A stretch of DNA of 64,000 bases. Origin: Bdellovibrionales bacterium (lineage in GTDB: Bacteria > Bdellovibrionota > Bdellovibrionia > Bdellovibrionales > UBA1609). Positions 43,509-53,094 of the stretch are shown piece by piece; positions within the stretch are counted from its first letter, which is position 1; each line of letters begins with the position of its first letter. A program made the translations under genes and the position numbers. Below the pieces are notes generated by a model. The model ran no database searches and had not been told where the DNA came from. It worked only from the letters and a program-made list of their open reading frames with translations. Where the stretch lies: positions 22,048 through 86,047 of the forward strand of contig JAHBUX010000011.1 of assembly GCA_019637855.1 (NCBI GenBank), written 5' to 3'.

Positions 43509-45182
43509 ATGTCTTCAGTGGGCAGTTCCGACGGTTCTAACCGCAAGTCTGACAACGAAACCATTCGTCGTAAGTACGAGGATTTTCGTCAAAACGAAAG
43601 TGAGCTCGTTAAGAAGCATCAGAAGGAAATTCGTCGCTTAAACGAAGCGCACTATTCTGAAGTCGAACGCATGAAAGAGGAACATCAGAAACAGATGGCC
43701 TCCATGCAACTGGGTTCTCAGGATGCGATCTCGCGTCGCGATCACAAATACAACAAAGAGATGGAAGAAGTGCGTGAGATGGCGCGTAAACAGGCGCAGA
43801 CCACGGCGGAGGAGAACCAACGCCGCGAAGATCTTTTGCGCAAAACCAGTGATGGGGACAGGAACACTGAGCGCGCCAACAATGATGCCCGCTTCAATCA
43901 GCTCACCAAAGACTATAGTAATAATTTGACCAAACAGGACAAGCTGTTCCAAGACGGCCTGAAGGAAGGTCGCGAAGCCCAGCAGGCCGCCATTAGAGCC
44001 AATCATGACAAGCTGACCAAGGCGCATGAGGCTGAAACACGCGTGTTGCGTGAAGATCGTGACAATAGCGTGCGCAATCTGCAGAAGCAGTTTGACGACT
44101 ATCGCACATCCACGACGCAAGAGAAACGCGATCATATGATTCGCGACTTGCAAGAGAAGGAGCGTAGCTCTGACACCCTGATGCAGGCGGTGCGCTCCGA
44201 GCGCAATGCGCGCACGGACTCCGAGGCCGTGCTGCGCGACGGTTTCCAAGATGGGCTTGAACAAATGCGCGAACGTTACGGTAAAGCCCTGCGCAAAGAC
44301 GCCGCTGCTCATAAAATGAGCACAGATGATCTTAAGTCAGGTGTGGTGAACCGGGTCGACAATCAAGTGCGGCGTTTGGAAAATGAAGTGGTGGCACTTA
44401 AGGAAAACAACACTCGCAATGAACTACGCCTCAAAAATCAGATGAAGCGCGAGATTGCCAACTACCGCGATGCCGCTCAGAAGAACGTTGAGAATCTGCA
44501 AGATCAACGCGACGAGACTATCCGTATGTCCAACGAGATGAACCAGAAAGATGTGCATAAGGTGCGCGATGATCTGGAAAACCAGATGATCGAGAGCAAT
44601 CGCTTCTATCGCGGCCGCATGGAGGAGCAAAATCGCATCAACCGTACGGCTTATGATCGTTTGAAACTAGATATGGAGGCTCGCAATACCGCCACCAAAG
44701 ATCTGACGGACAACCGCATCAAACACATCGTGGATGTCACCGAGCAGGAAAAAGGTCGTCTCATCGAATTGAGCCAAGAGAACCATACCGCTAGCCAGCG
44801 TATGAAGGCCGATCAGATGAAAACTTTGCGGGCTGAGTTGGAAGATGATAAACAAAAGGCTGTGAACTCGCTGCAAGATATGATGCGAAAGCAAGAGTTG
44901 CAGCACGCCGAACGCATGAACCTGGTTGTTTCGAAGTACGAAAAGCAACTCCAGGGGCTGAAGGATCAGCTGATTCGTGAGCGTAAGCTTGGCGATGAAA
45001 ATGTGAAGCGCCTGACTGAAGAGATGAGCCGCCTGCATAAGATGGAAGTCGATCAGGTGGAATCGAAGAACCGCGAGAAGGTTCGTCAACTCAGCAGTCA
45101 ACACAGCAATGAGATCCGTACGGTCAATAAGCGCCATGAAGAGCGCCTCGATCAGGTGATTGGCGAACTGAAGAAGACCTAA
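43509..45182 (+). CDS. Large charged coiled-coil protein
   Basis: A strong AGGAGGAG site precedes ATG. The 557-residue protein is almost wholly charged helix (Glu, Arg, Lys, Asp, Gln, Asn) with long heptad and hendecad-like stretches and no Cys, Pro-rich or membrane segment. It is a candidate cytoskeletal or scaffold filament protein. Bdellovibrio has an intermediate-filament-like coiled-coil protein (Ccp); I cannot confirm orthology. It lies 15 nt before pyk. Confidence 0.82.
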   Translation: MSSVGSSDGSNRKSDNETIRRKYEDFRQNESELVKKHQKEIRRLNEAHYSEVERMKEEHQKQMASMQLGSQDAISRRDHKYNKEMEEVREMARKQAQTTAEENQRREDLLRKTSDGDRNTERANNDARFNQLTKDYSNNLTKQDKLFQDGLKEGREAQQAAIRANHDKLTKAHEAETRVLREDRDNSVRNLQKQFDDYRTSTTQEKRDHMIRDLQEKERSSDTLMQAVRSERNARTDSEAVLRDGFQDGLEQMRERYGKALRKDAAAHKMSTDDLKSGVVNRVDNQVRRLENEVVALKENNTRNELRLKNQMKREIANYRDAAQKNVENLQDQRDETIRMSNEMNQKDVHKVRDDLENQMIESNRFYRGRMEEQNRINRTAYDRLKLDMEARNTATKDLTDNRIKHIVDVTEQEKGRLIELSQENHTASQRMKADQMKTLRAELEDDKQKAVNSLQDMMRKQELQHAERMNLVVSKYEKQLQGLKDQLIRERKLGDENVKRLTEEMSRLHKMEVDQVESKNREKVRQLSSQHSNEIRTVNKRHEERLDQVIGELKKT

Positions 45183-45197
45183 CCGAAGAAGGATCGC

Positions 45198-46697
45198 ATG
45201 CTCTCTGAACGCCGGGTTAAGATCGTTGCCACCATTGGACCCTCCACCAACACCCGCGATGGCCTTGAGAAGGCCATTTTAGCCGGCATGAATGTCGCCC
45301 GGCTGAACTTTTCGCATGGCAGTCATGATGTGCATGCTAGCGTGATTGAGAACCTGCGTGAGTTGGCGAAGAAATGGAGCGCTCCAGTCAGTATCTTGCA
45401 AGATCTGCAGGGGCCAAAGATCCGTGTCGGTAAGTTCGAAGGCGGCTCAATTCAGTTGGAAGAGGGCGAGCGTGTGACTGTCACCAATGACGAGGTGATG
45501 GGCAAGCCTGGATTGATTCCAACCGATTTCAAAGCTCTGCCGACAACTGTGTCTGAAGGACAAAAGATCTTGCTCGACGATGGTTTGATCGAACTCAAGG
45601 TTTTGTCGCGCACGCCGACGACCGTTGAATGTGAAGTGGTTTATGGTGGTCTTTTGAAAGACCGCAAGGGCATGAATGTTCCCGGCGCGAGCTTGCCAAT
45701 TGATGCTTTGACCGAAAAGGACTTGCGCGATCTCGAGTTTGGTTTGAGCAAGAACGTCGACTATGTGGCTTTGAGTTTTGTGCGCCAAGGTTCAGATATC
45801 AAGAAGCTGCGCGATCTGGTGAACTCCACCAACCCTGGCACAAAGATCGTGGCTAAAATCGAAATGCTCGAGGCTTTGCATAACTTAGAGGAGATTATCG
45901 AGCTCAGCGACGCGGTCATGGTGGCGCGTGGAGATTTGGCGATCGAAGTCGGTCAGAGTCAATTGCCTGGAATTCAAAAGCGTATCATTCGCATGTGCAA
46001 TGCCATGAATAAGCCGGTAATCACGGCCACCCAGATGTTGGATAGCATGGTTGAGAATCCGCGCCCCACGCGCGCTGAGATCACGGATGTGGCCAATGCG
46101 GTGATTGACGGCTCCGATGCGCTGATGCTTTCGGCGGAGTCGGCCAGCGGTAAATATCCGTTTCGCTGTATTCAAACCATGCACGAGATCATCTGCGAGG
46201 TTGAAAAGACCACGGATCTCTATTGGAACATCTCTCTCGAAGAAGAGTTTTTGGAAGTTCCTGACGCCATCGCCACCGCCGCCAGCCTCACGGCCATGAA
46301 AGCACAGGCTAAAGCGCTAGTGTGTTTAACCACGACCGGTAAGACGGCAACGTTGATAGCCGGTCAGCGGCCGCGTTGTCCGATTATCGCCATCACTCAC
46401 CAGCTCGATCCGCTAAATCGGCTGGAGTTGGTATGGGGCATTCAGACTTACAAAATCCGCCCCTATCAGAGCAGTGAAGAGGCTCTTACCCAAGTGGAAG
46501 AGCTCTTGGTAAAAATCGGCATCGTGGAAAAAGGCGACAAGGTCGTGGTGACCATGGGTACGCCCGTGCGCCAGCGCGCCAAGACCAATAGCATTCGCGT
46601 GTACACGGTCACCCAGGAGCCGGTCGAAGCGCCGGATAGTGAACTGCCTTTACGTTGCCGCAAAGATTTGCACAAGCTGCTTAAAGGGATTGTCTAA
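45198..46697 (+). CDS. pyk: Pyruvate kinase
   Basis: The 499-residue enzyme shows MNVARLNFSHGSHDVH, the metal/substrate motif MVARGDLAIEVG, and ITATQMLDSM. It makes ATP and pyruvate from phosphoenolpyruvate and ADP in glycolysis. Start ATG 45198 follows AAGAAGGA. Its TAA abuts the convergent CNMP-type gene's stop. Confidence 0.97.
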   Translation: MLSERRVKIVATIGPSTNTRDGLEKAILAGMNVARLNFSHGSHDVHASVIENLRELAKKWSAPVSILQDLQGPKIRVGKFEGGSIQLEEGERVTVTNDEVMGKPGLIPTDFKALPTTVSEGQKILLDDGLIELKVLSRTPTTVECEVVYGGLLKDRKGMNVPGASLPIDALTEKDLRDLEFGLSKNVDYVALSFVRQGSDIKKLRDLVNSTNPGTKIVAKIEMLEALHNLEEIIELSDAVMVARGDLAIEVGQSQLPGIQKRIIRMCNAMNKPVITATQMLDSMVENPRPTRAEITDVANAVIDGSDALMLSAESASGKYPFRCIQTMHEIICEVEKTTDLYWNISLEEEFLEVPDAIATAASLTAMKAQAKALVCLTTTGKTATLIAGQRPRCPIIAITHQLDPLNRLELVWGIQTYKIRPYQSSEEALTQVEELLVKIGIVEKGDKVVVTMGTPVRQRAKTNSIRVYTVTQEPVEAPDSELPLRCRKDLHKLLKGIV

Positions 46698-47690
46698 CTA
46701 GCCCCGGCCGGGAACTTTTTTAAGCGTGTAGACGATCTCCCAGAAGGGCAGGACCGTTTCCAGATCGCTCAAGCGAAATTTCATGCTCAAAGCTCCACCT
46801 TGCTCGGACTGCTTTTCTTGCACTAAACCTTTTTCGGCCAGCGGGTCGGCTTCATTCACGCTGAATAGAGTGTTGAGATCGCGCATGGAGCTGTTTTGCA
46901 TCTCGGTCAGATTGACCTTCACAAAACCTTTGTCGTCGGGGGTGGCTTTTTTGCCATAGAAAACGAGCGCACGTAGAGTCGGCATCTCTTTGTCTTCGAC
47001 GGTGATGCGTTTGGCTTGCTCGGTGAATAGGTACTTATTGTACCAGTCGGTGAATTCGGTGAGCACTTTGTGATTTAAGATGGTGATGCGTTTTTTGCCT
47101 TCACCCAGTTCTTCCACCTTCATGATCTGCAGAGCCATCAAAATCTCCATCAGCTTGTCGAGCTTGTTGGTCGGCTGCTGAAAGATTTGAATGCAGTACT
47201 CGCGCAAAACGGAATACGGGACGACTAACCCAGTTTCTACTTTTTCACCGCATTTAAAGCCCACCAAACTGATGATGGCGCTAAGGCGAGTGATCATGTG
47301 TGGCGGAAACATCTCCTCCGCGCCCGTCGTTGCCGCTTCTAGATTTTTGATCCGCGTGTTCGCGTCGCGCAGCTGACCGTTGATCGTGCGCACCATGGCT
47401 TTCAGCCATTCTGGAAATGTTTTGAACTGGGCATGCAGGGAGGTGAAGGGTAGGGCGATCACTTCGGTGTCTTGTACGGCTTTGGCACCGGCGCTGCGCG
47501 GTTTGTTGTCGAAGAAAGCCATTTCTCCGAGCATCTCGCCGCCGACCTTTTCGGCCAAAATGATTTCGCCACTGCCTTTGGCTTTCGTGATGGCGATACG
47601 GCCGGATTTAATCACGTACATGGCGTCGGAAGCATCGCCTTCACGAAAAAGGATATCGCCCTTACCTAATTTTTTAACGCCACCGGACAT
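46698..47690 (-). CDS. Cyclic nucleotide-binding (Crp/CNMP-domain) protein
   Basis: ATG 47690 follows AGAGGA, which starts 47696-47700 and abuts the inverted repeat. The 330-residue protein has an N-terminal cNMP-binding domain (GDILFREGDASDAMYVIKSG, GEMAFFDNKPRSAGAKA, with Glu and Arg of the phosphate cassette) and a helical C-terminal region of about 200 residues that lacks an evident Crp helix-turn-helix. It probably responds to cAMP or cGMP. The CHASE2 cyclase in this window could supply its ligand. Confidence 0.85.
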   Translation of the reverse strand: MSGGVKKLGKGDILFREGDASDAMYVIKSGRIAITKAKGSGEIILAEKVGGEMLGEMAFFDNKPRSAGAKAVQDTEVIALPFTSLHAQFKTFPEWLKAMVRTINGQLRDANTRIKNLEAATTGAEEMFPPHMITRLSAIISLVGFKCGEKVETGLVVPYSVLREYCIQIFQQPTNKLDKLMEILMALQIMKVEELGEGKKRITILNHKVLTEFTDWYNKYLFTEQAKRITVEDKEMPTLRALVFYGKKATPDDKGFVKVNLTEMQNSSMRDLNTLFSVNEADPLAEKGLVQEKQSEQGGALSMKFRLSDLETVLPFWEIVYTLKKVPGRG

Positions 47691-47698
47691 CTGATCCT

Positions 47699-47773
47699 CT
47701 GAAGGTACCAGTTTCCTTTCCGCTTTTCGGATGCTTTGCATCCGAAAAGCGGAAAGGAAACTGGTACCTTCAG
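47699..47773. repeat. Long inverted repeat (GGTACC family, copy 2)
   Basis: Perfect 36-bp arms (47699-47734 and 47738-47773) enclose the 3-nt loop TTT. The outer part CTGAAGGTACCAGTTTCC... resembles copy 1 at 28206-28290. It lies upstream of the CNMP-type gene, whose ribosome site AGAGGA directly continues from the repeat end on the minus strand. No U-tract follows. Confidence 0.95.
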
Positions 47774-47843
47774 TATGCCTTTAACAATATGGAGGTCTCA
47801 ACAAGACCGAGGACTTGTATTGAAAGCTAGACTGGACTGGTCG

Positions 47844-48503
47844 TTAGACGTTCATCTCTTTCACGTGCGGATCGATACGTAACGGAGCTGCCGTGGCCGT
47901 CTTTACATCTTCCACGGTCAGGCCCGGAGCGAATTCCTTCAGCAAAAAACCTTCGCGTGTCACTTCCAGCACGGCCATATCGGTCACGACCTTCTGAATA
48001 CAACGTTCGCCAGTCAGAGGCAGTGTGCACTTTTCTAAAATCTTTGAATTGCCAGCCTTATCCCGGTGCTGCATGGCTACGATCACCCGCTTAGCACCCG
48101 CGACTAGATCCATAGCGCCGCCCATGCCCTTGATCAGTTTACCTGGCACCATCCAGTTGGCGATGCTGCCCTGCTGATCGACCTCCATAGCCCCTAAAAC
48201 GGTCAGATCCACGTGTCCACCACGAATCATGGCAAAGGAATCGGCCGAGCTAAAATAGCTGGCGCCGGCCACCGCGGTGACCGTTTGTTTTCCGGCATTG
48301 ATCAGATCGCAATCGACCTCGTCTTTTTTCGGAAACGGGCCCAAGCCCAGTAAGCCATTTTCACTTTGGAACATAACGAAAAAATTTTTGGGGATGTAGT
48401 TTGCCACCAGAGTGGGAATACCAATGCCCAGATTTACCACAAAGCCGTCTTCGACCTCTTCGGCAATGCGCTTGGCGATTTGATCGCGAGTCAAAACTTT
48501 CAT
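47844..48503 (-). CDS. scoB: 3-oxoacid CoA-transferase subunit B
   Basis: The 219-residue protein has the active-site Glu in QSENGLLGLGP, GIGIPTLVANYIP and GSIANWMVPG. With subunit A it transfers CoA between succinyl-CoA and acetoacetate. ATG 48503 (GAGG spaced about 9 nt) is preferred over 48512. It ends the thiolase-scoA-scoB operon. Confidence 0.93.
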   Translation of the reverse strand: MKVLTRDQIAKRIAEEVEDGFVVNLGIGIPTLVANYIPKNFFVMFQSENGLLGLGPFPKKDEVDCDLINAGKQTVTAVAGASYFSSADSFAMIRGGHVDLTVLGAMEVDQQGSIANWMVPGKLIKGMGGAMDLVAGAKRVIVAMQHRDKAGNSKILEKCTLPLTGERCIQKVVTDMAVLEVTREGFLLKEFAPGLTVEDVKTATAAPLRIDPHVKEMNV

Positions 48504-48518
48504 TGAAGCCATCCTCTA

Positions 48519-49217
48519 CTACGGCGAAACGGTTAAGTTTTCGATGCGCTTTTCATAGTCGCGGCCTTGAAAGATCCGCTGCACGAATACGCCTGGCAGA
48601 TGCACTTGATCCGGTTCGATCTCACCGATTTCGACCAAGTGTTCGACTTCGACCACGGTCACTTTGCCCGACATCGCCGCCACCGGATTGAAATTGCGCG
48701 ACGTTTTACGAAACACCAAGTTGCCGAACTTATCGCCTTTCCAGGCCTTCACAAAAGCATAGTCGGCACGAATCGAGTTTTCTAAAACATACTTACGGCC
48801 GCTAAACTCACGCACCTCTTTGCCTTCCGCCACCTTGGTGCCCACACCGGTCGGGGTGAAAAACGCGGGAATACCTGCGCCACCGGCGCGCAGCTTTTCA
48901 GCCAGCGTGCCTTGCGGTGTGAATTCGACTTCCAGCTTTCCTTCTAAATAAAGACGCTCGAACAGTTCGTTTTCGCCCACGTAGCTTGACACCATTTTCC
49001 GAATCTGGCCGCGCTCAAGAAGCAAGCCCAAACCGAAGCCATCGACGCCGGCGTTGTTCGAAACGCAGGTTAGATTTTTAACACCTGAGTTGCGTAACGC
49101 CGCGATGCTGTTCTCCGGAATGCCGCACAGGCCGAAGCCTCCAAAGCAAAAAGTCATTCCGTCTTGTACACCGGCGATGGCCTCTTCGGCGCCGGCGACG
49201 ACCTTACCGCTTTTCAT
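48519..49217 (-). CDS. scoA: 3-oxoacid CoA-transferase subunit A
   Basis: The 232-residue protein begins [20 protein letters not shown] and carries [13 protein letters not shown] and [18 protein letters not shown] 49217 overlaps the thiolase stop (ATGA). Together with subunit B it interconverts acetoacetyl-CoA, feeding or draining the thiolase. Confidence 0.93.
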   Translation of the reverse strand: MKSGKVVAGAEEAIAGVQDGMTFCFGGFGLCGIPENSIAALRNSGVKNLTCVSNNAGVDGFGLGLLLERGQIRKMVSSYVGENELFERLYLEGKLEVEFTPQGTLAEKLRAGGAGIPAFFTPTGVGTKVAEGKEVREFSGRKYVLENSIRADYAFVKAWKGDKFGNLVFRKTSRNFNPVAAMSGKVTVVEVEHLVEIGEIEPDQVHLPGVFVQRIFQGRDYEKRIENLTVSP

Positions 49218-50389
49218 AGACGTTCGACGATAAGTGCCACACCTTCGCCTCCGCCCACGCACAAAGTGGCCAGACCATACTTTTTCTTTTTCTGTCCCAG
49301 AGCGTGAATCAAGGTGGTGAGGATACGGGCGCCGCTGGCGCCGATCGGATGGCCGATGGCCACGGCTCCGCCGTTCACGTTCACTTTGTCGTGTGCGATT
49401 CCCAATTCTTTCATTGCCACCATGGGGACCATGGCAAAGGCTTCATTGATTTCAAACAGGTCGATGTCGCCGACTTGAAGTTTGGCGCGCTCTAACGCCC
49501 GTTTGATGGCGGTGACCGGTGCGGTGGTGAACCACTTGGGATCATGCGCGAACGTGCCATGGGAAACCACGCGCGCAATCGGCTTCAAGCCCTTGTCTTT
49601 CACCGCGCGGTCTGAGGCTAAAACCAAAGCAGCCGCACCATCATTGATCTTCGAGGCATTGGCGGCGGTGATGGTTCCGTCTTTTTCAAACGCTGCTCTC
49701 AATTCCAGCATTTTATCGAAGCGCGCTTTGCCAGGTTCTTCATCGCTATCAAATGACTGTGAGGTGCCCTTTACGGTCATGGTGACCGGGGTGATTTCGT
49801 CACTGAACAAACCGCTCTTTTGCGCGGCCTGAGCCCGTTTGTAGGATTCAATGGCAAATTCATCCTGGGCTTGGCGTGCGATCTTGTACTCTTTCACACA
49901 TAGTTCGGCAGCGCTTCCCATGTGGAAGTTGGAGTAGGGGTCCCACAAGCCGTCTTTAATCATCGAGTCGGCCGCGTTGATATGACCCATGCGATATCCG
50001 GCGCGCGAATTCTCCAGAAGGTGCGGCGCCAGCGTCATATTTTCCTGTCCCCCTGCCACCGCCAAGTCGGTATGGCCCAGCAAGATATTGTCGGCCGCGA
50101 GCATCACTGATTTCAAACCGGAACCGCACACTTTGTTGATGGTCATGCACGGAACACTGTTTGGTAGGCCGGCATAGATAGCGGCTTGGCGAGCCGGGGC
50201 TTGGCCTACCCCAGCGGTGAGCACCTCACCCATAATGCATTCGTTGATGTCGGCGGCATTCACTCCCGCACTTTGCAGCGCTGCTTGAATGGCGGTAGCG
50301 CCCAGGCGCGGTGCCGGAACAGAGGAGAAAGCACCTTGAAAGGTGCCGACGGGAGTGCGACGAGCGCTGACAATAAATGCGGATGACAT
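49214..50389 (-). CDS. Acetyl-CoA acetyltransferase (thiolase)
   Basis: I chose ATG 50389 (AAGGAAGG upstream) over the longer in-frame start. The 391-residue thiolase has the active Cys in [11 protein letters not shown], the base His in NEAFA and [12 protein letters not shown], and the second Cys in [10 protein letters not shown]. With scoAB it forms a ketone-body or acetoacetate/butyrate degradation route. Confidence 0.95.
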   Translation of the reverse strand: MSSAFIVSARRTPVGTFQGAFSSVPAPRLGATAIQAALQSAGVNAADINECIMGEVLTAGVGQAPARQAAIYAGLPNSVPCMTINKVCGSGLKSVMLAADNILLGHTDLAVAGGQENMTLAPHLLENSRAGYRMGHINAADSMIKDGLWDPYSNFHMGSAAELCVKEYKIARQAQDEFAIESYKRAQAAQKSGLFSDEITPVTMTVKGTSQSFDSDEEPGKARFDKMLELRAAFEKDGTITAANASKINDGAAALVLASDRAVKDKGLKPIARVVSHGTFAHDPKWFTTAPVTAIKRALERAKLQVGDIDLFEINEAFAMVPMVAMKELGIAHDKVNVNGGAVAIGHPIGASGARILTTLIHALGQKKKKYGLATLCVGGGEGVALIVERL

Positions 50390-50514
50390 CGAATAAGCCT
50401 TCCTTGTTAAGCAAAGGACCAGATTCTCGTTGAAACCAGTTTCTCTGGTCAAGGAACTTAGGCCTTGCGTGTCATTACATTGCTTAACGAGTCGAAGCCG
50501 TTGAACATGAGTGT

Positions 50515-51495
50515 ATGTGGACACTCCTTAGTTTGAGCCTGCTCACTTGGGCGGCAGACAAAGCGATCTATCCGCCGCAGAAAATCAAAGCCAGCGGCAT
50601 TGAGCGCATTGAAATTACGGGCGTGCGCGGCTCTCTCCATCTCACTGGCAGTAAGCAACGCGCTTTTTCATTGCGTGTGAAGCACAGCAAAAAACGCTCG
50701 GATGACTGGAGCCTTTTGGTCGAGCGTCGCGGAAGCACCTTGGTGCTTGAGGTGGCTAGTGCCGCCTACGGCCGTGAATGGAGCAAACAGATCCGTCGTG
50801 AGGACTGGCCGGAGTTCGATATCACTCTCATTGGCCCGGCGCGCCCCACCGTCGTCAGCTGGCGCGAGGGCAGTTTGGAGTACGAGAACTGGGGCGCGGA
50901 TTTGGACACGTCGTTTCTTAGCGGCGCAGTGAAGATTCAAGGCGGCCGTGGCAAATACCGTTTGCAGGCGGTCAATAGCGATCTCACAGTGAATAGATTC
51001 AACGGAGAGCTTTCACTCAACGGTGAAGGCGGTGATGTCGAGCTTAGGCGCTTTAAGGGCAATCTCAATATGGAGTGGCTCAAGGGGCAATTTGTCTGCA
51101 CTGAATGCGAAGGCAAGATGCGAATCGAGGCGCGCGACATGGGCGCCCTTCTCAAAGAGGCGAAGGGGGAATGGGATGTGAGAGTCCCCGCCGGAAAAGT
51201 CGAAATTTTAAATCTCTCCGGCAATCTAAAAGGTTATGGTCAGTCTTCGACTTGGAGCCTGAAGGGCGGTTCGCGCCGAGGCGAGTTGGAGATCGTGACG
51301 GAGAGCGGCCCGGTCAATTTGAAATGGCCTGGTCCGGCTCGCGTTTTTCTCACTTCTGACAGCGGCTCGATCCACTCGCCCTATGGCGTTGAGGATCGTG
51401 ATGGCAGACGGGTGGCCGAGGGAAAACGCGGTTCACTTCCTCTCGGTCAGGTGTTCGTGCGCACCGCTTCGGGCGCGATAGTTTTCACCCACTAA
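50515..51495 (+). CDS. DUF4097-like adhesin/beta-helix protein
   Basis: The 326-residue product has a hydrophobic start (LLSLSLLTWAADK), possibly a signal. Repeating short beta strands (IEITGVRGSLHLTG, VKIQGGRGKYRLQAVNSDLTV, LSLNGEGGDVELRRFKG, GNLKGYGQSSTWSLKG) match the DUF4097 right-handed beta-helix pattern. It is probably exported. The ribosome site is weak. Function unknown. Confidence 0.75.
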   Translation: MWTLLSLSLLTWAADKAIYPPQKIKASGIERIEITGVRGSLHLTGSKQRAFSLRVKHSKKRSDDWSLLVERRGSTLVLEVASAAYGREWSKQIRREDWPEFDITLIGPARPTVVSWREGSLEYENWGADLDTSFLSGAVKIQGGRGKYRLQAVNSDLTVNRFNGELSLNGEGGDVELRRFKGNLNMEWLKGQFVCTECEGKMRIEARDMGALLKEAKGEWDVRVPAGKVEILNLSGNLKGYGQSSTWSLKGGSRRGELEIVTESGPVNLKWPGPARVFLTSDSGSIHSPYGVEDRDGRRVAEGKRGSLPLGQVFVRTASGAIVFTH

Positions 51496-51537
51496 TCCCT
51501 TGACCCTATTGGCAAAATCCATCACCTTCAGCCATCT

Positions 51538-52269
51538 ATGGCAAAAAAATCGGATAAAAAAGACAAGAAAAAGGCCGCCCCGGCAAAAAAGAAGCCGGTG
51601 GCAAAACCCGCTAAAAAAGCGGCGCCTAAAAAAGTGGCTAAGCCGGCCAAAAAAGCCGCGCCGAAAAAGCCCGCCGCCGCCAAAGGCAAAGCGGTCGCCG
51701 CAAAAAAAGTAGTTACAGGCAAGAAAGCGGCCCCCGCGCCGGTGAAGGGCAAAGCGGCCGCCAAACCGATTCCCGCCAAGGTGGCTGAGAAAGCCGCGAA
51801 GAGTAAAAAAGAAGAAGCCAGTAAAGGCAAGGCTGCGCCGGCTCCGGTCGAAGAGATCGTTGAAACTGAGGCTCTTGAGGAAGAAGTTCCTGAAGAGGTG
51901 GTTTTAACGGATGCCGAAGGCCGCCGTTATTGCCGTGTGAAGGATTGCGATCAGTTGTCCGCTGTGGATGGCTATTGCCGCTTTCATTACCTGTTGTTTT
52001 GGAAGAAGATCCAGGTGCGCAAGAAAATCCTCTCCGAGGGTAAACTTGAGCGTTATGTGGAAGAGTTAACGGCGCGTTATCCGGATAAATTCTTAGATAT
52101 GCTTCGCAAAGACCTGCGCAGCGAAAAAGAATTTCTCGCCGCCATCCAAGAGCTGGAGATCGACGAATCCGCTGTCGACAACGAGTTCGAAGAAGAAACG
52201 CAGACGTACATTGACGAAGTGCGCGGCATGGGCGAACCCACCGGCGCCCGCGAAGAAGAGGATTTCTAG
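51538..52269 (+). CDS. Histone-H1-like basic protein with C-terminal zinc-finger-like motif
   Basis: The 243-residue protein has a lysine/alanine/proline-rich N-terminal half (residues 1-100) with AKKPAKKAAPKK repeats like eukaryotic histone H1 and bacterial HC1-like tails, a short acidic linker (103-121), and a C-terminal domain with Cys132, Cys137, Cys147 and His150 in a C-x4-C-x9-C-x2-H array. Charged helices follow. It is probably nucleic-acid binding. The start has a weak ribosome site. Confidence 0.78.
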   Translation: MAKKSDKKDKKKAAPAKKKPVAKPAKKAAPKKVAKPAKKAAPKKPAAAKGKAVAAKKVVTGKKAAPAPVKGKAAAKPIPAKVAEKAAKSKKEEASKGKAAPAPVEEIVETEALEEEVPEEVVLTDAEGRRYCRVKDCDQLSAVDGYCRFHYLLFWKKIQVRKKILSEGKLERYVEELTARYPDKFLDMLRKDLRSEKEFLAAIQELEIDESAVDNEFEEETQTYIDEVRGMGEPTGAREEEDF

Positions 52270-52374
52270 GGTAGGCCCTAACATTTCCGGAAATATACGC
52301 GATTTGACGTCCGGCCTGCGTTTAGTGGGTCGGAATTTTCTGCGGGTTTTTCGGTTGAGTTTTCTCCAGCTCCT

Positions 52375-52515
52375 TTAGACCTGAGTGCGATCTTCAATAC
52401 GATCCAGGCTATCTAGCTGCTCCATGCGGCGCTTTTGCATCTGCAGAATTATCAGCAGAACGGCGATCCCGACGGCAATCAACAAAACTGTCTTTTTCGG
52501 ATTCACCTCAAACAT
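52375..52515 (-). CDS. 46-residue single-pass membrane protein
   Basis: A short frame too small for ordinary gene-calling limits: MFEVNPKKT, then a hydrophobic helix (VLLIAVGIAVLLIILQM), then a charged tail (KRRMEQLDSLDRIEDRTQV). It starts 22 nt from the divergent TPR gene. The ribosome site is poor (AGAG). The clear helix plus positive-inside tail favour a real gene. Confidence 0.55.
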   Translation of the reverse strand: MFEVNPKKTVLLIAVGIAVLLIILQMQKRRMEQLDSLDRIEDRTQV

Positions 52516-52537
52516 GACTCTATAGTACACGAGGACC

Positions 52538-53089
52538 ATGACCACGCTATTTACATTCGATCAGAACCTTCGCGAAGTTCCTACGAATACGAATGCTGTG
52601 GAACATAAGATTTCCGAGCTAAAAACACAGGCAACGTCCGAAGATATGAAAGAGCGCGCCAAGGCGTTGAGCGAAATGGGATTCTATCTGCGCATCCTAG
52701 GCCGATTGACCGAAGCCGAAGAGGCCGTTGACGAGGCATTACTTTTGATTCTCAAACATGCGCTCGGACCACGCCTAGAAGTTCAAGCGCACTTGCGCCT
52801 GGCGCACGTGTACCAGTGGCAAAAGCGTTTCAATCTAAGCAATCGTATTTTTAAAGAGATGGCGCTTTACTGTATGACCGAGCCGGGGCTTACGGACATG
52901 CTCGATCATGTATGGCAGCACACAGGGAAAAATCTTTTTGATCAGCAGATGTATGTGGAAGCTCTGAAGGCCTTCAATAAGGCGCTGACACTAAGGCAGA
53001 AGCGGGGAGCTGCGGCCGAGCTATTGGAGTCGTCAGCCACAGCCATTCAAAAAACAGAAGCCGCGTTGAATGGTGGCTTTATTCACTAG
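52538..53089 (+). CDS. TPR-repeat protein
   Basis: The 183-residue protein starts after GAGGA. It has about three TPR-like helical pairs (EMGFYLRILGRLTEAEEAVDE, AHVYQWQKRFNLSNRIFKE, GKNLFDQQMYVEALKAFNKA). No signal peptide; a cytoplasmic scaffold is likely. Partner unknown. Confidence 0.78.
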   Translation: MTTLFTFDQNLREVPTNTNAVEHKISELKTQATSEDMKERAKALSEMGFYLRILGRLTEAEEAVDEALLLILKHALGPRLEVQAHLRLAHVYQWQKRFNLSNRIFKEMALYCMTEPGLTDMLDHVWQHTGKNLFDQQMYVEALKAFNKALTLRQKRGAAAELLESSATAIQKTEAALNGGFIH

Positions 53090-53094
53090 TTCAC

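Noticed and set aside
51528..51830. Hydrophobic minus-strand frame opposite the lysine-rich gene
   Set aside because: It is the shadow of Lys/Ala codons (AAA/GCC), which read as Phe/Gly/Ala on the other strand.
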